NCBI GenBank assembly: GCA_963383645.1
Contig: OY726561.1
Coordinates: 29,058,826-29,122,825 of the forward strand
Length of the DNA: 64,000 bases
Source of the DNA: Muscardinus avellanarius
Taxonomy: Eukaryota; Chordata; Mammalia; Rodentia; Gliridae
Reading direction: 5' to 3'
Part shown: piece by piece, positions 44,684 to 55,830 of the stretch
Numbering within the stretch: the first letter of the stretch is position 1
Layout: every line of letters starts with the position of its first letter
Notes under the pieces: model-generated
Database searches by the model: none
The model's input: the letters and a program-made list of their open reading frames with translations, nothing else
Told to the model about the DNA's origin: nothing
Made by a program: the position numbers and the translations under genes

Positions 44684-45177
44684 TGCCAGAGTCAGCTGGC
44701 AAGAGTACGGGTTCTGAAGTGAGGCGTGAAGATGAAGAATTTTTAACCCTAATGTGGGGGAGCCGCCAGCCTACTATCTCTTCTGGTCGACCCCTGTTCA
44801 TGGGTCAATATTTCCTATGGATCGACGACTATGCCTGGGTCAGTATTCTCTATTGCGCCGACACTCCTGGCCAACGCAACTTCTGGGTCAATCTCATCTT
44901 TATTGTGCCGACGCTGGGCTTGTTTTTCCAGAGGTATTTATACACAGCTACAGGTCAGTCAACATTCTTGTGCTACCACCACCGGAATACAATAAAGACC
45001 AATACGAAACACACACATTACAGATAGGCCTATCAGTGCCCTCGTGTCATCACCACCTGATATTCTCTCAAACCTTTTTGAACTTTCCATAACCCCAAAC
45101 CTTGTTGACTCTGGGCGAAGGACAATCAGCTGAGTCAGAGACACCAATCTAGGGGAAGGCCTTAATGGCTCCCCACA
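44684..45177 (+). mobile_element. Solo LTR of a class II (ERVK-like) endogenous retrovirus
   Basis: A 494-bp element with TG...CA ends, flanked by GTGTAT at 44678-44683 and 45178-45183 (6-bp duplication, typical of ERVK). It carries a TATA-like box at 44935-44942 and the polyadenylation signal AATAAA at 44991-44996, in the order U3-R-U5. The core block TGGGTCA recurs at 44801, 44836 and 44884, each followed by a C/GACG-type block, as imperfect U3 repeats. No retroviral gene is present. The long frame through the LTR is not supported as a protein. Confidence 0.85.
44935..44996 (+). promoter_or_regulatory. LTR TATA-like box and polyadenylation signal
   Basis: TATTTATA at 44935-44942 and AATAAA at 44991-44996 are about 50 bp apart, as in a compact LTR R region. 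Activity is not shown. Confidence 0.6.
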
Positions 45178-45689
45178 GTGTATCTATGTTCATAACTGCA
45201 CAATTCAATATTGCCAAACTATGGAACCAGCCAAGATGTCCATCAACAGATGAATGGATTACAAAACTGTGGGGTATATACACAATGGAATTTTACTCAG
45301 AAATTAAAAAAAATCACAATTGCAGCATGTAAATGCAGGGAAATGGATCAAAAAGTAAGGAATCCGATGCTTTCTCTAATATGTAAAAGCTAAGGTGAAA
45401 GGGGTCATAAGAGGAACTCCAGGTGAAAAAAGAGTTCCTATAGAGGAGCAAATAAGGCAACCTAACTGTGGGGATGGGAGGCAGGGAGAAGAAAACTGTT
45501 TAAAGCGCACAATGTACTTATTCATATCGTAGACAACCACTAAGCCAAGCATGGGTGGGAGGGATGGGGAGGGAGTGGGATGGGGACTGCATGGGGGCTG
45601 ACTGGGTGATGTGTGCATTTATGACTACACAAGTTTTTTTTACCCCATCATAATATATAAATGCAATGCACCAATAAAAAATTTAAAAA

Positions 45690-46640
45690 AGAATTTAAAA
45701 AATTACCTTTTACATTATCTATTCCTAAGAAGTTTGTGGACTTGCCTATGAGACTATAAAATTGTTTTGCATTTTATTTAGTAAGATGCAGCCAGCAAAA
45801 TGTCTTACACTTTAGTGAAAGATCCTTCGTATATCTAACCAAATTTCTGTATTCTTTCATAAAGAATATTCTTTTGGTCATCTCCTTAACAGGATTTAAA
45901 GAGATGGTTACAAAGTGCCATTGTAATTTAACTAGCTAATCACTTTAATGTTGTTATTAATGTATAGTTTGCATAACTTATAGGTATATATGTTGATGGA
46001 AGTTTATGTTTGCATGTAGTCATGTAACTACAATCATTACCAAGGTATTTGACATTTCCACCTTCCCACAAAAGTTACATATTTGCCCATTCTTATGAAT
46101 AACCGAGAATAATGGCAGTAACAGTAGGCTTTGCACTACTCCTAGGCTATTATTATTACTTATTAAGTAAGTTAAATCATCACTATAAAGTCCTCGCAAA
46201 GAGTAAGCTTTGGAGTAATGAAAGATTTCCCCTAACCCAGAGATCATTCCTTCACATTTTGTCTCTTCTATTATATATAAACTTTAAAAGCCTGATGGCG
46301 TAGCTTTCAGCTGATTAAATTGTTCAAAGCTAGCTTTTCAGAAGGCAAATTTGAAAAAAGATGTATAAGCAGTCAAAATTACTGCCCTGGGTACAGTTCA
46401 TTAATATTTCATCTACACTTAAGGAGTTCAACTTACTTGGATACTGCCTTTCCTCTACTCAGGCCAAGTTGCACATGTTTGTATGTATATATGAAAAACT
46501 ATAGATAAGGTATGCAAATTATTAGTATTATCTGACAACAAACCCCAAAGTAGACTTGTATGGTTAATGATAGAGACATACTCACCTTAAAATGAGAAAC
46601 AAAACCAAACTAAGCAAGGTGAGACCAATTGTTGCTATTT
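45690..46640. other. No gene recognised
   Basis: AT-rich, unique-looking; no coding frame with a recognisable domain. Confidence 0.5.
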
Positions 46641-46642
46641 TC

Positions 46643-46643
46643 C

Positions 46644-46705
<62 letters not shown>

Positions 46706-46907
46706 GTGGTACTGGGGTTCCTTGAAGCCCTTCTACTTCTGGGCTATACTCCCAGACATCTATATCTATAACTATATCTATATCTATATCTCTATATAAT
46801 TTTGGAAACAGAGTCTCTTAAGCCAGAGCGGCTGGCTTCGAACCTGCGTGATCCTCTTGTCTCCGCCTCCCAAGCACGGGGATTACAAGCGTGCGCCACC
46901 ATGCCGG
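46643..46907 (-). mobile_element. Composite B1-ID SINE, type A, with (CTTT)n tail
   Basis: The long tetranucleotide tail (about 46645-46705), ID half 'ggtactggggttccttgaag', a linker expanded to TATATC repeats (about 46760-46795) and a CpG-rich B1 half indicate a full-length copy. GTTGCTATTTTC at 46631-46642 and 46908-46919 is a perfect 12-bp duplication. Confidence 0.95.
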
Positions 46908-46919
46908 GTTGCTATTTTC

Positions 46920-47752
46920 TTTAAGATGATTAACATATTACAAAAGTATTTTAAGTTTTTAGTACCTCCACACACAAAGGTTAATTGTCAGCATAAACAC
47001 ATTTCTTTTTAAGACTATACAAAAATACGAGTTACTAGAACAAATAAGCAAGTTTAAAACATTGGTAAACTGTCATTCTTTTAAGTTATTGATGGATTTA
47101 GTTAGATAATGGCATTCATTTTCTTTTTCTCTGAAATCGGACTTTCCATATGAAGTACAAATACCAACGATTCTACTTCTCTATAGAAAAAATTATTTCA
47201 ACTTCAGCAGTTTTCACCTATTTGGAGTAGTATCTAATATTCCTAGGGTAGTCATAAGTATCTCTCAAGAGAGCTACATGTTACTCCAAGAGAGAATATG
47301 CTATGTCTACTACACATCCAGGTAGCAGATTTCCATGATTAAATTTATTGACTTAAACTCTTCCTTTTTAAAGTTCCTGAATTGAGTGTTCTGGGCCACG
47401 TAAACCAATTTACACATTTAGAAAAGGATTATTGTGTCAACCACAGGAAGTGTAATAGTTGTAAAATAGAGTACTTTTATGCTCTGAAGTTATATTTACT
47501 AAATAAAAAAAGAGTAAAATAGATATTTAATATAAATAAGAGTAGGCGGGATTAACAGTTTAACAGTTTGAGTAGCATAGCCAGGATGTTTGAAACATCT
47601 TATAGTTCTTTTAATACCATTCAGGCCTGAAATCTAGTACATAGTACCTCAAATCTAGTACATAGCAATCTACAAAAATGTACTGTTTGTCTTCACCAAA
47701 CCCATACCAGTGACTGCCAAGGAAACTTCAAAAAGTAGAAAGGTGCCCTAGG
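46920..47752. other. No gene recognised
   Basis: AT-rich unique-looking DNA; a short direct repeat 'aatctagtacatag' occurs near 47631 and 47653. Confidence 0.45.
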
Positions 47753-47940
47753 CCGGGCGTGGTGGCGCACGCTTGTAATCCCCGCACTTGGGAGGTGGAG
47801 ACAGGAGGATCGCACAGGTTCGAAGCCAGCCGCACTGGCTTAAGAGACCGTGTCTCCAAATTAAAAAGGTCTGGGAGTGTAGCCTGGAGGTAGAAGGGTG
47901 TCTAGGAACCCCAGTACCACCAAAAATAAAATAAAATAAA
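47753..47940 (+). mobile_element. Composite B1-ID SINE, type A, CpG-rich
   Basis: Near-consensus head 'gccgggcgtggtggcgcacg', 'ccagccgcactggcttaaga', and ID end 'ctaggaaccccagtacc' with an A-rich tail. The many retained CpGs point to a young copy. Confidence 0.95.
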
Positions 47941-47944
47941 GGTA

Positions 47945-50900
47945 CCCCAATCTTTTAAAGAAATCCAAAATCAATTTGGAATATGGATGTCCTCATAGTT
48001 TTTAAAATATGTAAACTAGATTATAATACTGTAGACAAAATGTCAACCACTGTCATGATCATTATGCCAAAAAAATCCTTACATATTAGTGAAGCATAAT
48101 AAAGTATTTATAGATGAACTTTTACAGTGATTGAGATTTGTTTTAAGGTGAGTGACTGGGGGTGGGGTAAATAAAATAAAATTGAGATATCAACGGCACT
48201 GGGTTAGGGGATTCCCAACCAGGGTAATGTCACAGCAACAGGACAGGGTAGAACGTTTATCTTTTCTTGTTTCTCTTTTCTGTGCCACCTCCATCAAGCC
48301 CTCTTTAAATTTTTCTTTCCTATCTTTTTTTTAACCTTCTCTTTTTTTCTTTTTGCATCTTCTGCAAAGATGTAATTAAAACATTTTTTCAAATCATATA
48401 TACTTGTGGCACAGAACTCAAAACACCAAAGGTACATAATAAAAAATGTCTCTCTACTTGTAACCCTCCCTCCTCCTCTGCCCACTTCTCCTCCCTCCAT
48501 GCCGCTACCTATTGTTTCTTCCAAGATTTTTGAGTATTGTTTCAAAGATATTTCATGAATTTTTGATAGTACATATACATTTGCAAAGACTTTTAAAAAT
48601 AACCCATGTGGAGATTTTGTGTACATACTTGACAAGTTAATTAGCATGCTAGCTGCACTAGATTAAAATCCCATTAATTAATTTGATGGGTCATTTGATT
48701 ATATAGTTCTAAAGAAAATGCAGGCCTTCTTTTGCAGACAACAATGAGCTCACTAAAAATATTCACATGAATAATTTTTGGAGGATTAAAAAGTTATTTA
48801 ATTAAACTATCTTAGTGCTTCCCTTTCTAGTGTATGTGAGGACTGTTCATGTAATGTCTACCCAGAGCTCTGATTTATCTCCCCTGAACCTCAGTGATTG
48901 CTCTTTTAGCCTATTAAAAATGTGCTTATGTAACAACATATTACCTTTCCAAAAGGCCTCCATCTTAACTAAAAAAATAAATGAGACCATAACAAACTTA
49001 TTTTATGTTTTTAGAAATCAAAACAATTCCTAACCATTCTTTAGAAGTATGCTGTGGCTTTCCCATGTAGTAAACATTCCAGCTTCTATTTTCACCTGAT
49101 ATGCGCTGCAGTGGAATTCATACTGCAATAATTCCTGGAAGAGCAGAATATATGGTACCTTCATAAATAAATATTAGTCCATTAGTCTTCTTCTAGTCCA
49201 AGCCAAATTCTTCTGGCTGCTCATTTCCCTAGGTGGCCAAGAGAATACAATTTCTGATATGAAAATCTGGCTTCTTCAGATATATATCTGATCAAAAATA
49301 ACCCTGTCATTTTCATAATGTTTTGTATTTCTGTTGGTGAAATATGGAATAGTGATTATCTAATAGGTCTAACAAAATAAACTCATCCATGATTAATATC
49401 ACTATGTCTTAATTTGTGGTTGTATTTTACTTACAGGGAAGCCTTTCTTGTAAAAGGCTTTCTTACTCAAGGACTAAGTCTTTTACAAGCAAAAATTTAG
49501 ACTAAAAATAATGATTATGCCATTTTTTAATTCCAGATTTTTCTTAATATGTTTTGCAGTCCACAATGCTTGGAAGCACATTGAGAGAATTAAAGAGTTT
49601 CTAAAAATATTAAGCACAATATTGAATCATCCTTTTCCCACTGATAGGAAGCTAGCTAGTATACTTCAGAATGTCATAACTCTGTATATTTAAAGCTGAA
49701 GCAGTCCAGCTCACTGAGTCCCCAAGTAATGGTAATGGTATTTCACAAAATCTGTCTTTAATGCTGTGTCTGAAATTATATTATTGAACTATATGCATGA
49801 TGTTGAATTATTTAGTAATACCCACTGCACCACTCCTCTAGAATATAAGGTTTTCTGTTTTTTTTTTCTCACTGCTGTATCCTCAGGGCTAAAAGCATAT
49901 TAAGTGTTTAATTTGTATATTTTAAATGAAAAAATACAAAAACACTAATTATAATCTATTTTTGTAACAATATTTTTGATCATGCTTTGTGACATCTTTT
50001 GTCAACTTTTTTTCTTTGCTGTTTTAAAATAAAAACTACAAAACACAGGATAAAATGATTAATTTTAGAGGCTGATTAGCTCAATATATTACAATTGCAT
50101 GAATCCTAGTATACAAAAATTTTAATAGTTCAGTGGATTCATTGTTTTCTATACCTTATTTCCCTAGTTTAAGGTGACTAAATATAGATAAAGCTGTGGG
50201 TTTTAATTTTTTTTTAAAGAAATAGGAAGAGAGAGGAAGGACAAGAGGGCTATATGAAGAGTCACAGAGACAGAGATAGAGGGACATAGATGGTAATAGA
50301 TGGTACCGGGAGAGACTCTTGCCTATGCTAATAAGATTGCCATTAACCGGCCTTTTAATACAAAGTGCCCCACAGTACTCTACACAGTTCATCATAAGCT
50401 AATGAAAGAGGTGCTTTAATTAGGAAGATAACAAGTGATTCAGAGGGTGAGAGAAAAGGGAAAGATTCCAAACCATCACAGCTATATACTCAGAGGGAAT
50501 GCTGCCAAGTGGGAGAAGGCTTGCGGGATACAGCAGAGTGCAAGGAAGCTGCAAAACATCGCAACAGCCAGGAATAAAAGGAGGCGGAGGCACCTCTAGG
50601 AGGAAGCACATGCTAGTGTGAGGGCCATTCTGGGCCTCTTCAATAATATGGAATATTCAGCCAACTTAGTCTTTTTTATTTGTCAGAAGAAAATCAGATT
50701 AGCTCACGTTTTGGAATGAATCACTAAACTAATCTTGCATTTATTGTCCACACTATTGGTTTAATCTTAAAATTTGTAATAGATTCTTGACATTACTTAG
50801 AGAATCAATGGTCTACATTTGAAATAAGAGAAAAAGAACACTCCAGCTTCAGAGGAAATCATGCCAACCATTGGACTATCAGGATACTGATTACTAGTAA

Positions 50901-51350
50901 GAAGCGTGCTTGGTTGGAATGAATAGATAGAAAATGGGATGTAAATATTACATGTGACTAAAAAATCAATACCACGGCATATCTCCTGGGGCTCCTTTCT
51001 TGTTTATTTTGTCATTATTCATGCTTTCTTCTCCTGGAAACCCAGGGAAACTATTTGGTATGAGATGAAAACACAACACAAAAGCAGGTGCGTATAAAAG
51101 AGTTTTCTACTTTTAAGGAAAGGTATTGATTTTTATCTGCATTTTAGTGTAATTTTCCTTTTGAAAAACAAAGCTTTCTACAAACATTAGTAGAATATCT
51201 GTAGAAATGTAATAGAAAAAGACCACGAAACCAGAGCTACTCAAAGTGTGATTCATGGCCTGCTACCTTTCACTGGGTTATAATAAAATAAACACAGAAA
51301 TTGAAAATAAATACTTAGAAACATTTGCAGAAATTTGACAGAGTATTTTT
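47945..51350. other. About 3.4 kb without recognised repeat or gene
   Basis: AT-rich, mostly unique-looking. The 117-codon minus frame at 48294-48647 is lysine-rich over a poly-T stretch and has no recognisable domain. A small inverted repeat (cttgtaaaag / cttttacaag) lies near 49447-49490. Confidence 0.45.
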
Positions 51351-51354
51351 AGTC

Positions 51355-51500
51355 TGTCAATCACTAAGCCCAACATGAAAGGAGGGAGAGGGAGGGAATG
51401 GGGTGAGAATTGGAGAAGGGCTCAATAAGTGATATGTGCAACCATGCCTCTGCCATCTTGTACCCCATTAAGATGTATGACTACAATGCACAGCTATATA
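51355..51500 (+). mobile_element. LINE-1 3'UTR stub
   Basis: Sense 3'UTR only: 'gtcaatcactaagcccaaca', then 'aatggggtgagaattgg', then 'gtatgactacaatgcac'. Strongly 5'-truncated. Confidence 0.8.
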
Positions 51501-51538
51501 TGTATATATAGAAATGTATATAAACATATTAGTATATA

Positions 51539-51736
51539 GCCGGGCGTGGTGGCTCACGCTTGTAATCTCCGCACTTGGGAGGCTGAGACAGGAGGATCAC
51601 ACAGGTTTGAAGCCAGCCGCGCTGGCTTAAGAGACCCTGTTTCCAAATAAAAATATAAAATAGGTCTGGGAGTGTAGCCCGGAGGTAGAAGGCCCCTGGG
51701 TTCCATCCCCAATACCATTAAAAAAATAAATAAATA
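51539..51736 (+). mobile_element. Chimeric SINE: type A body with type B 3' end
   Basis: Type A throughout the B1 half, linker and start of the ID half ('ggtctgggagtgtagcccgg'), then it switches at 'ggtagaa' to the type B ending 'ggcccctgggttccatcccc'. ATATTAGTATATA before it and ATATTAGTGTATA after it look like the duplication. Confidence 0.9.
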
Positions 51737-51919
51737 TATTAGTGTATATAATGCATATATATACATATATGTTACTCTGTTGAATTTGATATTAAAAATT
51801 TGAGATTTGTTTTATGAATGTTTAATTCACTTTTGTGTAAGTACTGGATTAGCATTAATCTATTTTTTGATAAGAAACCAAAGAATATTTTTCTAAATAC
51901 TGGACCATAACATTACTAT

Positions 51920-52293
51920 GGTTTGGTTAAGAGGCTCCCAAGGATCCTCTGTCACAGGCTTGGTCCTTAGCTTCTGACATTATTGGGAAGTGGTATAACT
52001 ACCAAGAGATGGGGCCTATCTGGGGAAAGTCTAGTCATTGGAGGAATGTTACTGGAAGTAATATTGGGACTCCAGCTCCTTTTTGTCTTGTTTTGCTTTC
52101 CCATCACCATGAGATGAGCAGTTTCCTCCACCAGGCTCCTACCATGATGCATTGCCTGATTCAGACCAAAGTGATGAGGACAATTGATTGTGGACTGGAA
52201 AAACCTGAAACTTTGAGCCAAAATAAGCCTTTCTCCTTTCTTTCTTTCAAGTTGATTATTGTAGATATTTTGTTATAGTAACAGAAAACTAAT
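51920..52293 (+). mobile_element. ORR1/MaLR-like LTR
   Basis: Sense landmarks: 'actatggtttggttaagagg', 'cattattgggaagtggtata', 'ggtcctta', 'cttgttttgctttcccatca', 'ccatgagatgagcagtttcc', 'tgagccaaaataagcctttc', 'gtaacagaaaactaatacaa'. Nearly complete; frames on both strands are not supported. Confidence 0.75.
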
Positions 52294-52324
52294 ACAATTA
52301 CTTTGGATCTTTTTGCTTTTGCTC

Positions 52325-52472
52325 TTTGGTGCTGAGGATTGAACTCAGGGACATTCTACCTCTGAGCTATACCTCCAACCCTTTTTATATTTTATATTTT
52401 AATTTTGAACCAGTGCATTCCTAAATTGCTGAGGCTGGCCTTGAAACTGTGATCTTCCTGTTTTAGCTACGA
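52325..52472 (-). mobile_element. Truncated B1-ID SINE
   Basis: Antisense ID half ('ggattgaactcagggacatt') and part of B1 ('gctgaggctggccttgaaac'). The B1 head is missing. Confidence 0.8.
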
Positions 52473-52743
52473 TTGCTTTGAATGAAAAAAATTTGATATA
52501 ATACTCCTTTTGGACACTCCTAAATATCTAGGATTGAATATTATAAATTGCTTTGTGTTTTCTCTTTTAAAAAGTAAATATATCTTACATTCAATATCAA
52601 AGTTCTGGCATCTGGTGAGGGTCTTCTTCCTGTGTGATGTCATAGTAGAGAGCATCAGATGGCAGAAGAGGACAGGAGAGGGCTGGAGAACAGCTGGCCC
52701 ACTCTCATGAAAAGGCCCTTACCCGTTAAAAAGGGCAGTGCCT

Positions 52744-52964
52744 AAGCCAGACATAATGGCGCACACTTGCAATCCCAGTATTCTGGAGACTGAGATAGGA
52801 GGATAACACAGGTTCAAAGCCAGCCTCAGCTACTTAGTGAGGCCCTTTGCAACTCAGTGAGACCCTGTTTCAAAAATAAAGATTAAAAAATTGGGCTGGG
52901 GTATTGCTCGGAGATATAATGCCTCCAGGTTCCATCCCCAGTACTGGGAAAAAAAAAAAAAAGA
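52744..52964 (+). mobile_element. Composite B1-ID SINE, type B
   Basis: From 'aagccagacataatggcgca' to 'ggttccatccccagtactgg' and an A tail. Confidence 0.9.
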
Positions 52965-53313
52965 TGACAGTGTCTAGTCACATCTTAAATGTCTCGCCTG
53001 CTAAGAAGACCATTGCAGGGCAATTAAATTTTAATGAGTTTTAGAGGGGTATTCTAACCATAGCCCTTAATGAGATTTCTCTACTCTTTTCTCAATTTTT
53101 TTATTCTGCTGTTTTTATCTTTGGTTAATAAACTTTCCTATTTGTTCAGAGGAAAAAAAAAGTAGAACAACTACTTATTGTCACCAAATTTACAAACAGG
53201 AATCTCAGGAAAAAAGAAGTTATTTCTCCACCTGCGTTTCAGTGCCTGTGTCTGCATTCAGATCCGTGCCCTACTCCCCCAGGATACTCTTTCCTTTGTC
53301 TTCAAGTTTTATC

Positions 53314-54027
53314 TTCCTTCTCCCTTTTTTTTTTTTTTTTTTGGCTGTTGGAAATTTATTTATTTTTTAACAATTTTTTAATTGAACTTAAATAGTATAC
53401 ATTTAAACTATATTTGGTGCCCTCTCCCCTGCACCCCTGTTTTCCCTTCCCCCCTCCCACCAATGGTTGTCCAGGTTAACCATGTCTTATTCATAATTTT
53501 ACACATGTTCAGATGTAGACCCTCATTAATCAAGATCAGCCTTCCTCCTCTCCTATCTTTCATTCAAACTTTGCTGGTATTTCCCCTCCATTATCTGGAG
53601 TCCCACTAGGTATCCTTTGTGTTTCCTAGTTTGGGCATATTAGAGTGCAAACTAGTTCAACCACTATGGAGATCTGTGTGGAGATTCCTAAGAAAGGTGG
53701 GAATAGATCCACCATATGATCCAGCTATACCACTCCTGGGTATCTTTCCAAAGGGGTTGAATTCAGAAAAATACAGCAACATATGCATACCTATGTTCAT
53801 AGCAGCATAATATGTAATAGCCAAAATATGGAACCAACCCAGATCACCATCAACAGATGAACGGATAGCAAAACTGTGGGAAATACACACAATGGAATTC
53901 TATTCAGCCATAAAGAAGAACAAAATTATATCATTTGCAAGAGGATGGAAAGCCCTGGAGAACATTATGTTAAGTGAGATCAGCCAAGCACAGAAGGAGA
54001 AGGTACATATGTTTCCTTCTCCCTTTT
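53314..54027 (-). mobile_element. Second twin-primed LINE-1
   Basis: TTCCTTCTCCCTTTT at 53314-53328 and 54013-54027 is a perfect 15-bp duplication. Inside, from left to right, are poly-T and antisense L1 3'UTR-like sequence (53329 to about 53640), then sense ORF2 C-terminal sequence (about 53645-54012). The opposed halves within one duplication indicate a minus-strand insertion with an inverted 5' part. The 3'UTR differs from that of the other L1s in the window. Confidence 0.85.
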
Positions 54028-54455
54028 ATGAGACCATAAACATACTCAATATTCTCATGTTCTAAACATGTGTCCTTCATCCTCACACCTCTTCCAGGCT
54101 TCTCTATTTTCTGAACACTCTTTCACAACAAAATCTTTTGAAAGAGTTGTCTGTATTCATTGCCTCTGGCTCTCAGCATCATCCACTCTTCAGCCCTTTT
54201 TAATTAAGCTTTGCTCTTACTGAAGGTAAAATCTTGGAGTGCCAAAGCCAGCGATGACTCCCTTGCTTCCAGATCAATTAATTTTTCTTTGTGTGATCTC
54301 TCTGGCCCTCTTTACAGTGCTGACTTTCTCATTTGCTCCTTAACATCACGTTCTCTTTCTGTTTCATACTGACATTGATATCAGATTCCTTTGTAGAACC
54401 CTGAAATATTGGTATTTTTCAAGGTTCTTTCTTAGATTGCCTCATTTTTTTCTCT

Positions 54456-54676
54456 CTTTGGTGATATTAAAGATTGAACCCAGAGGCATTCTACCTCTGA
54501 GCTATACCCCCCCACCCTTTTTCTGTGTTTTGTTTGTTTTGATTTTGTTTCTGTTGTTATTTGAAACAGGACCTTGCTGGGGTGCCGAAAGTCTCATTAA
54601 ATTGCCGAGGCTGGTCTTGAACCTGCAGTCCCTGTCTCAGCCTGGAATTACAGGGCTGTAGCACCATACCTGGTGG
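54456..54676 (-). mobile_element. Composite B1-ID SINE, diverged
   Basis: Antisense ID ('ctacctctgagctatacccc'), a TTTG-rich linker, B1 'gaggctggtcttgaacctgc'. Sits in the L2. Confidence 0.85.
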
Positions 54677-54984
54677 ATTTCTCATTTTAATTTGTGTATG
54701 TCTCCCTTACTTTCTCTTCTTTCCAGGGACAGCCTCTCTCCTAAATTTTAATTCTTCTTCCTACAAGATGTATCTTGAAAGTTCAATGGGTCTTCCAAAG
54801 TCAACAGCCACAATCCCAGGTCTGCTTTTCTAGTCATCTTCCCCATTGTCACCCACTGGTCACGACTAGAAGTATGAGCATCATCTTTGACTGTTTCATA
54901 TCTAAGAATCCTAAGGAGAAAGAAAAGTAACAATCTAACACTTCATTCTTTGTCTTCTGTTACTATTCAGTTAATATATTTTTT

Positions 54985-55193
54985 TTTGCAGTACCAAGGA
55001 TTGAACCCAGGGCCATTGTACCTCTGAGCTATAATACCTCTAGCCCTATTTTTAGTCTTTTTTATTTTTGAAGCAGGATCTCACTGAGTTGTGAAGGGCC
55101 TCGCTAAGGAGCTGAGATTGTCCACAAACCACCATCCTGTGGTCTCTGCCTCCGAATGTTAGGATTACAAGCGTGTGCCACCATGCCTGGCCC
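54985..55193 (-). mobile_element. Composite B1-ID SINE, type B
   Basis: Antisense ID 'gtaccaaggattgaacccag', linker 'gaagcaggatctcactgagt', B1 end 'caagcgtgtgccaccatgcc'. Sits in the L2. Confidence 0.9.
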
Positions 55194-55457
55194 AGTTCAT
55201 TTGTTTTAATGGCTAGGGATTTCCTTTTTTCTAGCCATCTACCACTTCAGCTTGTTCTCCACACTGCAAGCAGATATTTTTCTCAAATTCAAATCTTATG
55301 CATATGTTGCTAGTATACTTACTTAAAAAATATTCAGTGAATTTTTATGGCACTGAAACTAAAGTCCAGATTCTTCAGCAAGCTTTACACAATCCTTTAT
55401 CTTTTGGGTACTCCCCACCCAGTTCCAAGTCTTTGCAAAGCTGTCTTTATTTTTCAG

Positions 55458-55460
<3 letters not shown>

Positions 55461-55508
<48 letters not shown>

Positions 55509-55530
55509 GCACACACATACACACACACAC
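55461..55530. repeat. (CA)n-(CG)n-(CA)n tract
   Basis: A pure CA run flows into 8-9 CG units (about 55495-55510) and back to CA. This is an uninterrupted alternating purine-pyrimidine tract of about 70 bp, strongly prone to Z-DNA. It lies within the L2. Confidence 0.95.
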
Positions 55531-55830
55531 CACTACATACTTCCCCTAGATAAAGTATGTATATCATCTAAGTCTCCAATATAGCTTCCTCTGAGAAACT
55601 TTCCTTGACACTATAAAATTGGTTTGTAGATTCTTCTTTATGCCTCTATAGCAATGAATATTTCATTTATATAATACATGTCGCATTCTATTGTACTATT
55701 ATATTTTTGCTTCTTTATTCCCCATTAACCTATCAGCTCCATCGGGGCAAGAATAGTTTGTTTCGACTACAATGTTTTTGGCACATAGTAAGCTTCATAA
55801 TTGTTTGACTTATGAATGTAGGATGAAGAG

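Larger units (their letters stand above)
44163..45684 (+). mobile_element. LINE-1 3' end, split by a solo LTR
   Basis: Sense ORF2 3' sequence begins at about 44163 ('actgtcaagaacctcaatcg'), is interrupted at 44678-45183 by an LTR, and resumes with the C-terminal coding region and 3'UTR, ending 'aatgcaccaataaaaaat'. It is a close relative of the minus-strand L1 at 22900-23810, truncated at nearly the same place. Non-coding. Confidence 0.92.
54095..55830 (+). mobile_element. LINE-2 (L2) relic, ORF2 3' part and 3' end
   Basis: Blocks in L2 order run through the region: 'tcttttgaaagagttgtctg', 'agtgctgactttctcatt', 'caaggttctttcttag', then after a SINE 'gcttttctagtcatcttccc', then after a second SINE 'aaactaaagtccagattctt', 'gaaactttccttgacact', 'ccatcggggcaagaatag', 'tttttggcacatagtaagc'. 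It is ancient and has no open frame. Interrupted by SINEs at 54456-54676 and 54985-55193 and a CA/CG microsatellite. Confidence 0.7.

Noticed and set aside
44683..45092. Frames of 112-114 codons through the solo LTR, as an LTR-encoded protein
   Set aside because: They start in the flanking L1 or duplication, have no known family, and are explained by the short compact LTR.
48294..48647. 117-codon minus-strand frame
   Set aside because: Ends in a lysine-rich poly-A/T reading and has no domain or family match that I recognise.
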